From positions 416,057 to 480,056 of the forward strand of contig VXAU01001770.1 of assembly GCA_013399695.1 (NCBI GenBank): a DNA stretch of 64,000 bases, in the 5' to 3' direction. Under the pieces are notes generated by a model. It did no database searches, was not told the DNA's origin, and worked only from the letters and a program-made list of their open reading frames with translations. Shown here piece after piece: positions 11,802-26,850 of this stretch (positions are counted from its first letter, which is position 1; each line of letters begins with the position of its first letter). The position numbers and the translations under genes were made by a program. The DNA comes from Formicarius rufipectus. Taxonomy: Eukaryota; Chordata; Aves; Passeriformes; Formicariidae.

Positions 11802-14725
11802 TAAATTATGCGTTTAGGATGGAACTTCACCATAAGAACAAAGTTCTGAAAAGGGTGATGGAGGCAGCTAGGTGAAATCGCACAAAATATATGGTTAGAG
11901 TACCAAGAATCCAAGCGCAATATGACACGATACAAGCTCAAACCAGTTTTTAGACAGGAGAATATGAGCAGAGAGTGAGAGAATGGTCTTCTCGCTCCAG
12001 CCAATCTACAACTCAAAAACGTCATGTGGCAATAACTGCACAGATTTTTTTCCTGGTGCAAATCTGACATCTAAATTGCACAGGTTTACAGCTATCACCA
12101 CAAAAATGTTTTATGTGGCTATTTGCCACTTCTGTTACACAAAATAGGACATAATAAAATACCTAGGCTAAAGTACAAAACTGAATCATGTTACTAATTT
12201 GATGAGATATACATTAAGCTGTTTCAGAAATGTTCGTGTTCTTGTATTTAACAGCAATAGAAATGAATTTCAACTGTGTAACTGAAGAAACAGAACCAGA
12301 AAAATAACTATCTGTTCTCAGAGAGAGAGAAAGCATTACATATTCAGTAAATATAAGGAGAAATTGAACTGGTGGAATGGACAAACAGGTATATATGGAG
12401 AGAATCTTAATTTGGCTGTTTCATTTGTACCCATTGTTTTGTTATACACTTTTGCTCATATTCCAGCAACAGAAGGACATTCTCTATTTGTACTCCAACC
12501 ACATGGTCTACTACTAAAACAGAAATAATTTTCCCTAGTTATAAATAACAATGAATTTTGAGTACTTTAACTGCAAGGACACTGTTCAAGTAATCAAAAA
12601 AAGCCAGGAGAAGTCATTAACTGTTTCATTAGCTGAAAAAAAGCAATCAGCATTTTATTACACATCCTAAAAAGCAAGGTCAAATGACCAAGATCATAAT
12701 ACAAGTAATTGCTTTAGTGGTGGTAACAAATAATGTCTACTTCTTGAGCCAGATTTTGCACTATTTAGGAGTTTAAGCCTCAAATACTGGTGGGATCATA
12801 GAAACACATCTGATAGAATTCCGTAGACTTTGTTCAAAAACCAACATTGTAAATGCATTCATCACATATGAGCTTTACATACAGGATGTATTGTGTTTTT
12901 GAGGGCTCTACTTCTTAACTTTGGTTGCTCAAATACCAAAAAGTTGTCTTGGGAGAGAAGAAAATATTCTCTAATTTTGTGGTAATTCCTAGACAAAATT
13001 CATTTGTCTGTGATTTTAATAATACTGTGAGGAATGAATAAAATACTCATTTAGTCAGTAAGTTCTTAATATTAATTAAGAGAAGTGATTATTTGAGTTC
13101 AAGAATTCTAGCACTGTCACTCTGCACTTTTAGCTACCTGATAACTAAAGTAGCTCATCCTTTTTTTCATCATCCTTCTGTTGACTGGGAAGTATTGTGT
13201 GACCAGTACTCAACACAACAATACATATGAGGCAGTGTCACAAAAGACTAAGTAAAAAAATCCAATATTGACTATTCCACACAAAAAGCTGATAAAAACA
13301 AAACAAAACACACCAGCTTAAAGAGTTGTTTCTTTAGGAAGCACAATAAAGAAGATACTGCCTAAGGGTTATTTAAGGGGAAGAACAGGGAGCTAAAAAT
13401 GCCAGAATTCAAGTAACAAAAGTGAAGCAATAGATGTTTCAAAAGTCAGTGACATAAAAAGATTGAGGGAAATAAGGCTTGCATAAATTCTTCCCTACCA
13501 AGTAAATAACATTAGGGGGGAAAAAAAAGAAATTAAAAATAAGAAGAAAACCCCAGTATAATAAGGGACACAGAAGGAATAGGACAGAAGAAACACCATG
13601 GCCTTTTCCAAAACAAGCAGCAGGTGCATGAGGAAAAACTGGGTACCCTTCACTGATGAGAATCATGATCACAGTGCAGATCACTGCTTAACATACAATT
13701 CTTTTTCTATTGCTTTCTAGAATACACTGATTTTTTTCCCCTGAATTAAAAGGGCAGTATAAAATCTTGTAGCTAAATTTAAGCTAGAAAAAAAATTAGC
13801 CTGGTTCCAAAAAATAAGATCAATACAAAAATAGAAATTTTTCATTTTTAACTATATATTAGGTAATTTCCAGCAAACACAAGTTATTGTATCACAATCG
13901 TTATCATATTAACAGTTGTAAGTAACTTAGGTGGAAAACTGCTAAGCATCATGGATTAGAAAGGTTCTAAGAATCATTTCCACAGTGAGTAAGCAGAGAC
14001 AGTTGAAAAGGTGCAGCAATCAGATTTCTTTTAATCTTTCCTCTAACTACTCTATGCAGCCTGATCTCAGGAAGTCCTTTATCAGTGACTGCACAGAGAA
14101 TACAAAACTACTGACAGTTCTACACTATCTTCTACTTACAAATTCAAGGCAACTTGCATACCTGCACTACAGTTCTTGTTATAAGCACTTTAGTACGATT
14201 TGGCATTGTTGCCAGAACCATTCTCCATCTTTCTCTTGCCCTGATAATTTATTCCTACCACGCATTTTCTCCATTGCTTCAGCAGCTTTGCAGTGATCAA
14301 CACTGGAAAAGCTCATATGAATCAAAAGTAATCCAGAAGAAACGGTAACTTCAGAACAATCATCCAACCTTAATCAACAAATTACTGATTTTGTCACAAG
14401 GCCATCCTGTAACTGCTCAAAGAGGTTCTGTAGATGTGGTACTTCAAAACAAGTTCCAGACTGAACACACGTGTGAGTGTTTGCTTCACTGTCAGCAACT
14501 GCTGACAAACTCTCATTCATCTAAGTCTGTATGGACCAGAAAAAAAAAAGGGGTTGGTCACATTTAGTCCAGTTGGAGCGTGCCTGCTTATCTACATATA
14601 TATGTATTTTGAGATTAAGACACAATTAACAATACCAATGCACAGGATGCAAGTCACAAATCTTAGCACAACTGATCTTCTTCTGCAGTATCAACATAAC
14701 TTAGGTCTTAAATGTTCCAGTGTTT

Positions 14726-14824
14726 TTGTTTGGGCTTATTTTGTTTGTTTGTTTTGGGGGGTTTTGTTTGTTTGTTTTGGGGTTTTTTTTGTTTTTTGTT
14801 TTTTTGTGTTTTTTTGGAGGGGGG
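14726..14824. repeat. T/G-rich low-complexity tract
   Basis: TTTG and TTTTG repeats with G-runs (GGGGGG, GGGG, GGAGGGGGG). The overlapping open frames here encode only Phe/Val/Cys-rich low-complexity sequence and are not genes. Confidence 0.85.
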
Positions 14825-17800
14825 TGGGCTTCATATATGTGGAACTGTGAAGACCAAACATCTAAAAAGGTTTTCTTCCTTTCAAGAAACGCACATTTTC
14901 TTTCTCTAAATTTTTACTGCAAGACATTTTGGCCCTCTTTGTATTTATAGCAAAGTACAGTATACATGCTAACAAAACCAACTGAATTTACTTTATGTAA
15001 TTAGGGAATACACAAAGGAAAAGCATTCAATTTCAGAAGATGCAAGGTAGCACAGAAAATAGGTATCCTGAACACTACAAAAAGTTTATTCCACAATGTG
15101 ATGAGAGAAACTGCAATTTCCAAGAAATAGAGCTGAAAATATATCACAAGATGAGAATCAATTAGAATTACTTAAAACCTGCATGTACCTTTAAATTTTT
15201 CTATCATTAATCCATGTAAAACCTAGTATTTTCTGTACAGAGATAGAAGAAACAAGCACTATTGTGCTGCAATTACAAGAATAATACAGAGTATCTGGCC
15301 AAACTTTTATACTCATAAACCAAGAGTTTACAAAAAATTAATACTAAAGACTGTAGTCCTACTGTATGAATTTAGAAGCCTGAATGCAAACTATAATAAA
15401 ACTCAGGAAGGGTTAAGAGTACTCAGTCTGGATGTCTTCACTGGAAAGGAGTTATAGCAGCCTCTATTTGGAAGAAGTTTAATATATATACCAAATAAAT
15501 GTGATTTGCCTGAAGTGATTCATCACCTCATCTTCACTGATGCACAGTCACCAACATTCAAGAAAATATCAACCAAAAAAAGCTTTAAAATAGAAAAGTA
15601 GCCTTTAAAAACAACTTAGAAAAATTTTCTTGGCAACTGAACCTTTTCTGCTACAGAACACTTATTCATATTAAAGTGTAACAAAAACTAAAGACATGAC
15701 TATACTGTTAAGTAACTGTTTGTAAAGGAGACTCTTTAAATTAAGACTAGTCAATGCACTGATACAACACATTTTCCAAACTCCAGTACTACTGGCATCA
15801 TGAACCACTGTTGCTTGTTACCACTTCCCCCCACCCCAGTTTGTGCTCCTGCATTATTATGCCAAGTGCGTAAGAGAGAGGAAATACAAATCTCTCCTCT
15901 ACAAAAGAGGAAGTAGGAAAAAACCCCATAAAACACGAAAACTCTACAAGTTTTGCAGCTATTCATCTTTGATAAGGATCATTATTTACAGAAAGCTGTT
16001 CAGTATTTTTTAAGAATGAAAGGCAAACGCAAAATGCATGAATTTCAAGTTTTAAACACAGGGGGCCAGTATATTGCAATTCAGAAGAAAAACAGCTTCC
16101 AGATTACGCTCATGTAAGCATTTTAATATAGACAGACGATGCATTCCCAGGAGATAAATTAAAGGGCAATGCTCCATTGAACACATATATGATAGGAGTA
16201 CAATATACAATGCATAACACAAGTGCTACATAGATCTCTCATTTTGTGAGTTCCTTATTAATTGCAAGGTCTTATTCATAGGAGATGTCTAAGCAGCCAT
16301 ACACGTAGAGCTCTATCAGTGATTCAGTATCAGTAGGTCTGCAGGAAAAATTATTTGCTTTTGTGGGATTATGGGAAGGCTACCCCTTTCTTCTGCAGTC
16401 TTGCAGCAAAATTCTGCTTTCTTTTTTTAGTATGCAACTGTGAACTGGTTGTGCAACTGAAACAGAAAATCCATCATTCCAAAAAGATTGTTCTGACAGG
16501 TCAGTGCCCCAAATCACCTGCAGACACATGACCCTTAGATCTAAGGCCAAGGCTATGTATAGGTGAACGCAAACTACTGCTTTCAGTGACAGCCCATAAC
16601 TACACTTCATCACTAGAAATGCAGATTTACAAAGTTTTTTTTAAGACTTACTTAAACTGTTCATTTTGAGAAGGCATTTATGTATAATCTTTACTCTGCA
16701 GGAAAGCTATAAAAATTGCTCTCTAGTCTATAAAAAATTTTAAATTCTAAATAGATTGCACTTTTGTTTACTTTAACTCAGTAAAGCAGTAAAGGTTTAA
16801 ATTGGACTGAAACTAGTGACCAGTATGAGAACCATTTATGTAACATAAAATCCATTTTTTCGTCCCCTACACTGTGGATAAAAATAGACATTACCCCTTT
16901 GCTTTAAGGGATCCAGAAACTTCTGTTGCATTTGGAATATTTCAATCACTGCAGATCTATTTATACATGTATTTCCTCCACCAGGTGTGAACCTTAGGAA
17001 AGTCTCATTCAGTTAGGATACTGCTGCAGTAGCGTTTTCCAGATATTGTCAGTAGTGCACACATTCAGTTATAGATGGATTAAAAAAAAAAAAGGACTTA
17101 AAAAAAATATCAATCCATAATTAACTTTGGACAAGTAGACGCTGAAAGCACCACAGCTTTCTTTCAGATATGAAATACTTTCACAATTTGAAATTAGCCT
17201 TATAAGTTTATTTATGCATTTATTCTTCATACTCATGTTCCAGCTTCCTCAGCAGCACATACACGGTTAAAACCTGATGCCTATTAGAATAAACTTCTAG
17301 TGGGAAGTGCTAAGAATTCACCCCACTGCCTACCAATCCATCCAGAAATCTGTTCTCACTCCTACTTCCTCCTGTCTGTTCCTTTCTGAAACAGCAGTAG
17401 GGGGGGTTGGGAGTTTGCCTTTCCTCTACTGGATCACAGTTGTGTACATGAACTATACCAGACCATATGGCAATCTCTCTCAATTCCTAAGAGGCAAAAC
17501 AAGCTCCCTACCAAGCCAATCCGAAGAGAAGCAGGTAAGGGGTAAAGCCTACAGGTATTAGCATCCCCGTGCCTACGTTCACAGATACATTAATATATAG
17601 GCAAGATGTAGTAGCTGGTAACAAGTAGGAAATATAGAAAATTGCTTCAATGGTAAGAGCAGCCCTGTCCATACTCGCACAAGCACTTACAGCATGCTCC
17701 AGCTTCTCTCACAGAACAATCCAGTTGCCTACACGCAACTTGAAGTAGTCCAGAGAAAAAACCAAAGACTCAAATGCATTGTTTAGCATGCAACAAGGCT

Positions 17801-20800
17801 TTGAGAAGAAGAAAATTACTGTATTGAAGATAAAGCAGTGCCTGTTTGATGAGCAATGCACACAGAGAATAAGCCCACCGGTCGGAGAGTGCAACTAAAG
17901 AGAAAGGTTGAAAGCTGAAAAGAAAGCTCCATAGCTGTCTGGAAGCTGTCAGGCAAAGATATGCCAACCAGAAATGTAGTGGAGACAGATTTTCCTTTCT
18001 TGAGGGGAAAGCATTCAAGTTTTGTTGAAAACCAAATTGCAAAAATCCAATAGAAAAACCACCCCAAGACATGGCACCTCAGGAGATACTCTACTACTTG
18101 CTCTCAGTGAACAGGTGAATTTCTCAAAAGAGCCCAACAGTGCACAAAGTTGTGTTTAACTCTGGTAAAGCTAGGACTGTGATCAAATACACTAAAATAG
18201 GATCTTAGTTCCTTTTCTGTGAAGTTAAAGCTGATTTTGACAGAGACTTTATTTTCAATCTAACAGAATAATAACTGCTTTTTACAACAGCTTTTAGCCC
18301 AGCAGGAAAGTTCCTACGTGAAACAATACAAAATTTTGTCAACATTTTTATACTAAGGTTTAAGGAACATGACTAACACAAACAGGCAAGGAAGTAACAG
18401 AAAATAGCTCCCTCAGCTGGAGCTGCATGATTTTTGCTTTTCAACTGAATTAACTAGTAGAGTCATTATATTTTTATAACAACATGGTAATATAATTCTA
18501 GTATTTTACCTTTACTGCTCGCTGCTGTTTTCTCAAGTTCTTTAATACCACATAGACAGCTTACTTAGAATAAGAAGCAGCAGCTCTACCAGAGGGAGTA
18601 GGGAGCAAAGCCAAAGCACCAGAAGGCACTATTACCTGCCCTAAAGAAATACAAGAGCCAGAAACAACTGTCAGCTAGCTAGAGGTATGTCCAGGATCTA
18701 CCTATATGGAAACATAACGACAATAAAGAGCAAAACTAGACCACAGTTTACCATTGCATAATTTCTTCATCAACATCCTACACAATGTGGAGATAGGCTT
18801 ATAGAGGATAAGCTGCATAACGTTCTGCCTTTATTTGATAGGTATTAATGCATCTGTATCCTGCAATCAAAGATCTATGACATCTGATACACTAATACCA
18901 GAAGTCTTACTGTAAAAAAAATCCCACTAAATCCTCATGTTAAGGTTAAATATTCATCCCCCTCAATTTAAGAAACTGAGTATTTCACTCTGTCCACACT
19001 ACGTAAAAAAAAATGCATAAACAGTTAAATAAATAAGGAATGAGGTGGCCAAGAATTTTTAACAAAATCTCTAAGAACTCAACTAAGATGAAGCCTGATC
19101 ACATCTGCATTTCCCTTGGATAGCAAAAATAATCCTCTACTTAAACACTGTTCTACATGACAGAAGACGGCCACTTCCAGAACACCAAAGAAAAACAATT
19201 TTAACTGATAAGCAGCTATGAAAAGATGGCATCTTTCTATATTCTTAGTTCTGCTTTATGTCATAAATGTATGTTATGATGATTAAACATCAAAAAAACT
19301 TTAGGGTTCAAACATCAGCGTGAAAACGTTGAAGGGTTGTAACTCTCCCTCACTTAAACCTTACAAAAAATACTAGCAAGAGGATGTCCAAGACGCCAGT
19401 AGCCTATAACCAACCAACAAACTAAAAACAAAACCCAAAAGAAACTTCAAAATCTGTGTTTAGCAGGAATGAGTTAAAATACTGCATAGCCTAAAAGTTA
19501 AAATACGAAATCTCAGAAAGCTCATGGAACCTCTTCAGGAACAAGGTTCTCTAACTCACAGAACAGTAATTCGAGGTTCAGTTAGTATGAAGAACCATTA
19601 TTTCTTAAAGGGCTTTTCCCAGACAGTTTATATGTCGAACAGATTTAACCCCAGAGATGTAACATGATCTTTTAACAGTTATGACTGAATTACAAGTTTT
19701 AAAGTAGACAGCCATCAAAGTAAGAAGAACAAGCAATCATGGATACAGGAAACGTACACTGCCCTACAGTCAGCTAATGGCAACTTTAATAGGACATGAT
19801 GGATTTTTCTCCACCAGGAGAAAATACTGCCTGCATTTCTGCTTCAACAACCCACGCCAGCTGACTAATGGAGTTATATTTTTGTCTCATATGAGGATGG
19901 TTACTTGCCCATCTTCTAGCAGTTGCAGAATGAAACATTAACAGCAGCTGTGGGATGAACAGAAAAGCTGCTCTATTTGGTAGCCAAGATCCGAAGCACA
20001 GGCCTTTCCTCTCAAACAGTGGAGCTCATTTTCTGTCACAGTGACAAAAAGGCATAGCACAGAACAAAGCCACTTTTAGGGCTTGAAGTAGCTAACTGAA
20101 GATACTTTTAAGGAGTAATAAATCTTCATGGGGAAGAAAAGTAAAGGATTCACAGAAATTAAAAACAGGGTTCTTGGACAGATAAGAGCCCTTGGGAGCT
20201 TAGAAGCTGTTGCTGAAAAAGAATCCTGGTGCATCCAAACAGGTTTCTTAAAACAACTCTTATCAAGTACTATTAAATATAAAACTCTTTAGCTCAGCAT
20301 AATAACAATCCTAATTGAAACAGATCAATCCCAAAGAAACACTTCTGTCACTACTCAATAATCAGCATATGCCTGCAACTAGAAACATTTTTTTATGCAA
20401 GCACTTGGGCTTCAGTCCTGCAAAAATTTAAATATATCACTCTAAGCAGACCTACAGATCTCTGTGGAAGTCTGTACAGTTTATCATACACATAAAAGTT
20501 AACACATATTTATAAGTCTTGCAGGATAATTGATTTTGGCAGAATATAAATAACATTGCTCTAATGTGTTTCAGCATCATGGTCTCCTGCTTTAGGAGCC
20601 AGACATTCTGGTGAAGCCTGTCATTCTTCATATAAAGAGTGGCAGCTGCATAGCCCACAGAGACATTTAAACTTCACTTTGCATTTTCTTTAAAGTTTCA
20701 GAATAGTGTTTGGGCATTCTTAAAAGTAGCAAGAAAGCTAACAAGCGTAGCTGATAAAAACTGCCTAAAAATGTTTACTAATGCCATGGATACCACTGGT

Positions 20801-23800
20801 AGGACTAGAAGAAATTCTTAGACAAACTATATAGCTTCCAACACTTCCAAACAGTACATCAATTAGGCTGTGGAGTTTACTAGGTATTTTTCCCAGAACC
20901 AAATACGCTTGGCAACAGGGCAATAACTCAATAAGAGAAACAGTCTTAATAAAGGACTCTAATGTTCAATGTAGTATATACTTCAATGAAAAAGCTTGAA
21001 ACTCTCCTACAAGAGCTTTCAAACAGCAAGACAGGCATCTGAAATAATTTCAGAAACTTAATGCCAGCTGTGTGCCTAATTGATTTTTAAATGCATACCT
21101 AAACCTAGACCTTGGATTTCTTTCCTTGTCAGCCTTCTTCATCTTTTCAGCATTATATTCTTGTCTCTACTGCCTTTCATTTTAACTTTTAGCAAGGATA
21201 GACTTAAGCAAAGAAAAGGAACTTTGGTAACTGTTAATGCCATTGATAATTAAAAGAATGGTATGTATCACTTCCTGCAGTCACTACTGCTTCTCCAAGC
21301 CCCAGATGGAACAGCAGACCTTTCCTGGCAGAAGGTCCAGCTCAAATAAAGGAAAAGGAATTCATATATTTTATACACATAGGTAGCCCTTACAGCAGCT
21401 TTACTTTTGCCCTTCCACATACCATTTCCTTATTTTCATTTGATACCTTCACGTCTCTAATGCCACCTTGAAAAGATAAGTTTCACTGAAGATACAGCAT
21501 CAAGATTTCACAGGTGAGAAAGTGTTGCATGCAACAAACCCAGCCCTGGTGCAATTTAATTCTAGTCCAATGACACTATCAGCAATGAGGGGGGGAAAAG
21601 GGTAATTTAGAATACTCAGCAGCTCTCTTAAACCCATCTGATTTCACAATTACAGTCTGTATTACCTTGGCCCAAACAAACAGAATTTCCTTGAATTCAA
21701 TTTATTTTCATTAAACACATTCTGTTGTGTACAGAAGTGACAGACCCACAGATAAATGGAACACACAGATAAATTTTGAAGTATCTACCTAACTTCTAAT
21801 CAATAAATCCTTTGTTTGTGTCTCAGTTGCATCTAGTGTAAAGCAGCATTTTAAAAAAACAACCAACAAAGCAAACAACGAACAAACCCATCCACTTTCC
21901 AAGTATTAATGAATGCGTCTTGATTGAATGGACACTGAAGGAAGGTCACAAAGGCCATACGTTCTCATGAGGTCCTTGTTCAAGGGTAAAGCCCAAGAAC
22001 ACCAGCACCTTCCAATCCCCTTCTCCATCTGCTAAAACTCCAGCATCAGAAAGCATGCAGTTGACTCCAACATGACCATAAATTCAGTGCATTTCCTAAC
22101 AAAACTGAATTGCTACATTCTCCCCAACAATATTACGCTTATCATTTTCCCTCATCACCTGATTTGCATGGTTCTTGTGAGACACACTGTTTCAAGAAAA
22201 GAAATACCCACGCAGTACACAGATACTGAACAACTTCATTTAGATAGCAATTTCAAGTTCTAACACGAAAGCATGAACAGCAAATTATACCAAAAGATTA
22301 AAAATTAACAATCTGGAATAGCAATTTCAGTTCACTTTAGTTTCTGAATGCCTGAAAACACAACACTTCAATTAAGAACAGATGAACCACCTGAAACTAG
22401 ATTTCTGCTGAAGTAAAATGAAGCCCTACCAAGCAACTACATGACAAAGTTTCCTGCCAAAGATCCAAAACCAAATTATATATTTCAGTTTAAATCTTCT
22501 GATGAGGAAAACAGATGCATATGGAATTTAATCAAGTTCCATAGCAAGTAGAGAAGTCAGAGAAAGGATTAAGCAAGAATTTTTGCCAGATTTTTTATGG
22601 CAACTCTTATGCTTTTGTGTAAAGCATTAATATATCTAGGCACTACTAACATTTTAAGATAATGTAATACTAATATTCTATCCGTGACATTCTTGAAACA
22701 CTGTGTGCAGATATTAATTGTATCTTCAATAGGTATTGAGTTTCTCAAACATTTTGAAAGGGAGATTTCCCATCTCCTAGAAAGGAGAAACTGTAGCTGA
22801 CCCCTCTGTAGCTTTCAAACAGTTCTGAACCATCATCTGCCTTGACACAAAAACTCGCCCAAACCATTTCAAACTACAGATCAGCTTTATCATTCAAAAG
22901 CAAACAAGTGATCATTTAAGGCCATTGGATTTCAGATTATTAAAATACTCCCACTCTCCCTCATTAACTGATTTCAATGTAAATCTGCTTTAGTTGCTCT
23001 AAGAGCTGACTATTAACTACAAAGAAACAAAGATATTTTGTGTCAAAATGACAGCATCAGTACTATTATATTTTGTGAAACTGGATTTCTCAATGTTGAT
23101 AAAATGCAAGGTATCAATGGAATTCTTTTTTTATTTCTATTTTAAATGGCTTGTGTTCTTATACAATTGTAGCTTATTCTGAAATACTTTACAGGTTAAC
23201 AGAAGGGTCTGGGGAAAAAAAAAAAATCAAAATGAACCCAAACAAAACTCCCAAACCTATTCTGAAGAGTTAAGTATTTCAAATTATGTAGTCTATCAAA
23301 ACCCCCACAGTACGTATTAGTTATATCATTACAAATCTTCATACTGCCTATGACAAGGGGCTTTTAAAAAGAAATTCATACTTGACTCCTAAAAACACCC
23401 ACAGAACTATGAAGATTTGCTTGTGAGTACTCTTCTGCATAGTTTTACAAATGAGCAGCAACTTTCATACTCTTCTGAGCCACAGATAATGTTGTACAAT
23501 CCCAAATAATATGATTAATATTGAATTCAACTTAGCTCTTGTGGATCTTGGAACCTCATTTGGTAGCCTCAACCACGAAACTGGGCAACTGCTGTTGCAA
23601 GGTTAATACTGAAATGAATAAAGCATGCATTTTCCTTTGTGAAGAAAATGGTATATAATGGAGCTTGAGAAACTGAAGACTAATGAAGTTTTATCACTAG
23701 GAAAAAACAAACCTTAAAAAGCGACAGAACTAATGCATAATCCTCTCCACCTCTGCTGTCAAAGAAATACTAGAGACATTTCTGATCATGCACTCCTGAA

Positions 23801-24099
23801 AGTTAAAGGCATACAAACACTGCCCAGCTATTTAAAGTGTTGAGAAGTATTGAGATTGGAATAGTGTGTTAAAAAATGGTTAGACCAAAAGATCTTCCTA
23901 CTTTTTGAGCAGTAATATTATTGACAAAGGACAATATCCCAAAGACAAACAGAAACAAATCCCAACAAAATTATTTGCAGACTCACAGTAAGAACTCGTT
24001 GCAGAGGAAAGCAAAAACAGTCCTTTGGAGAAGACCATTTTCCAGTGTAATAAAGTTAACAGAAGTTATATCCTGCTGTAAACACAATACAACCAAATT

Positions 24100-24155
24100 T
24101 TTTGTGGGTTTTTTTTGTTTGTTTGTTTGTGGGTTTTTTTGTTGTTTTTTTTTTG
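24100..24155. repeat. T/G-rich low-complexity tract
   Basis: GTTTG and poly-T repeats in intron 1. It resembles the tract near 14.7 kb and explains the low-complexity open frames at 23.9-24.2 kb. Confidence 0.75.
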
Positions 24156-24973
24156 GTAATGATAAAAACTTGAACAGCATCTTTCAATTCAACCATTAAG
24201 GCTGAATTCCTCAGGAATCAAATATACCATTTTATTATGTAGACAAAATAAGGGAATATTTGTCTCAGTCAAGAAGTTACAACATTGGAAAACAAAAAAA
24301 ATCCCCTGTCACCAACAGACCCTAGATCACAGATATTAGTGCTGTAACTGGGGAGTGTTGTTTTCTCCACTGTAAAATACATAGCTGTAAGTCAGCAAAA
24401 ACATCAAAAAATGTAGAAAGCATATAGTGTAGAAATTGTAGTATGCTATGGTAGAAACTATCTGACTGAAATTGCCTTTTAAAACTGTGAAGTAATCTTG
24501 GAAAAGCTGACCAAAATCACTCTCGCTCTCGAGAAGCTACGCTTCTTCCTTCCTCCTTTGCCATGTGGAATTTAATTAGGATATCTCTTGCAATTTCTTT
24601 ACTGATCTTTTTCTGAAGCACATGGAAGAAATATTGATCATCGTTCCCTATTTGGTCATTTTTTTTGCATGCTCTTAATGAAAGGAGCATGAGGACCTCA
24701 AAACTAAAAGATTTTATTTCATCCATTGAGCTTCAGTTGTGGGGATAAACTCAAGCAGCACAGATTTGCCAAAAGGTAGAAAAGCTAATCCTTTATTTGC
24801 CAGTAGCTGCTCAGGACTCAAAAAGCCAGCTGAAATAACAGAGTTGGTAAAACTTATTTCCAGTTATTCCTCAAGTTTAATCCATACATTTTGATTTTGT
24901 TCAGAAAAGGATATACCTGTGACTGTAGTTCTACTTCTGGAAGATTTGTTTGCAAATACCAAAAAAGTTGAAT

Positions 24974-25061
24974 TTTCTGTAGCAAATAAGCAACTCAATA
25001 TTGATTTTCAGCATTTCTGTAGCAAAGAAGTGACTCAACATTGATTTTCGGCATTTCTGTA
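24974..25061. repeat. 40-bp tandem duplication
   Basis: There are about 2.2 copies of a 40-bp unit beginning TTTCTGTAGCAAA at 24974, 25014 and (partial) 25054. The two full copies differ at only a few positions. It is a local duplication inside intron 1 with no known function. Confidence 0.85.
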
Positions 25062-26609
25062 ATGTCTTGTTTCACTGCTGAAAGGAGGATGAACTTGTAG
25101 CCTGTGGGAAGCATTCTGTCTTTCTACAGCAAAGGAAACACATGTTTTTATTTGGGTTATATTTTTATTGTTCCAGAGCAGTAAAAAACAAGCTTCTTGT
25201 TCGCACTGCTCAAGGGTAAAACCCTGGTATTACGACCTGTAAAGGTGCTCAGTGGACCAGTGAAAACATCTCAAAGAAACACTAACCAGTGCCTTAGTTT
25301 CTGGAGAAGTTTTCAAGGTAAGTTGCATAAGAACACTAATACAGAGAAATACTCAGAGAACATGCTTCCTGAAAATGCTAAAACAGAAACAAAATGTAAA
25401 AGGATGGGTCATTAAAAGCCAACACACTTCAAAACATGGAAAAGATATGCCATTTTCAGCAGTAACAAAAAAACTACACAGATGGAAAAAAACCAACCCA
25501 CAATGAAACAAAATCAACAAATAACTACGTAATTAATGCAAACCCTACAGTTTTAAAAAAAGGTGTAGCAGAGAAGGAAAGAGAGGGAAGAACCAGAAAA
25601 GGCTTCTCTAATTAGCTAACTCCGTTTTCCCCTCGTTAACCACAACTTACTCCAGAATAAGGAGAATAAAAGGACCCCACAGGAAATTACACTACTCTAA
25701 ACTATAACATTCTAAATTCATGTCTTGTTCCAAAATAGCTTATTTGAATAGACCTGTTCTTCATCCACAATTCAATATGAAGACCTCATATTCTTGACCT
25801 TGCTTCAGGGGAATCTATAGGGACATATTCTTCTTTTGCAGAATTTGAGGGTGGCTGTAACTGAGAAATGAAAGCTAGTGAATTTATGCACCATCAGCCT
25901 AGGGAATTCAAAGAAAAAAATCGAGCTTTTATCAGTGACAAACATACAACGTGCTTGCCTAAGCACCTCCTTCACACTCTGCAAAACACTCTATTAAGTG
26001 TATGACAAAAGACACTTAAAAAACAGGCAACAAGGCAACTCTACTTCAACTTCTGAAACTATTACCAAAAAGTCATCTTCACCAGGCAGACAACATGGAA
26101 ACAGAAAGAATAAAAAGATAAAAAGATTCTCTCAGCCTGCCAGCAGCCAAGAGGCTGAGGTGGAGGTATGGTCACAGACTCAGTTTTCAGTGCCCCGGCA
26201 GATGCTTAACTGATTTCTGCAAATTCTCCATTACCTAGTGCGGGGTTGTTAAAGTGCACGATTCTTCTCCATCACCATAGTAACAAAGCACGTACATTTT
26301 AAGGTGCATATGGGGGCTCTTCTAGAGGATGTTTCAAGTTGAATACAGCTAGGACAATATAAGCTATTTTAAGCTCTGCCCCGTTCAGTACAAATACAGA
26401 AAGCATGAAAGTACTGTACTAGAGATCATCACAAGACTGCTTGAGCAGTCATTACACATCCATTAAAAAGTTTTCTGGAGGCTGAAAGAAGCAGGAGATG
26501 AAGTAAGATTCTGTCAAGACACTCAGGGGCATTAGTGCATTAAAACAGCTGTGTAATAATGGCCTTATGTTAAACACACAACTTCTTCGGGAATCACAGA
26601 GCACAATAT

Positions 26610-26850
26610 GTTGTTGTTGTTGGCTAGACTTCACGAACGAAGATTTTGGGATAAGTCTGCGCAATGGATTTTTTAGGTGAGGCACAGTGTGTGCGGAACT
26701 GGTCCCACCCCCTTTACTCCTGAGGTTCATTTTGCCACGGCCGAGCACGCTCGGACGGTGACAGCGAGTTCCTCGGCATTCGAACTGGCATCCTCAGAGG
26801 AGCCGGCTCCAGAGGTGGCAACTTACACCACTCGGCCAACGCCCGCCGCA
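26610..26850 (-). mobile_element. tRNA-derived SINE with 14-bp target-site duplication
   Basis: This 241-bp insertion is flanked by the perfect duplication ACAGAGCACAATAT (26596-26609 and 26851-26864). On the minus strand the head has a Pol III A box (TGGCCGAGTGG, 26838-26828) and a B box (AGTTCGAATGCC, 26786-26775). The spacing of about 41 nt resembles a class II tRNA (Leu or Ser type). The unrelated body is rich in CpG compared with the flanks. It ends in an (AAC)4 tail next to the left duplication, as expected for LINE-mediated retroposition. Tail type and structure suggest mobilisation by an RTE-like LINE, but I have not matched a named family. The plus-strand open frame covering it is a chance frame. 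Confidence 0.87.

Noticed and set aside
26775..26850. A tRNA-Leu/Ser gene on the minus strand
   Set aside because: The A and B boxes are tRNA-like, but the acceptor stem does not close, and the sequence runs on into a SINE body with a tail and target duplication.
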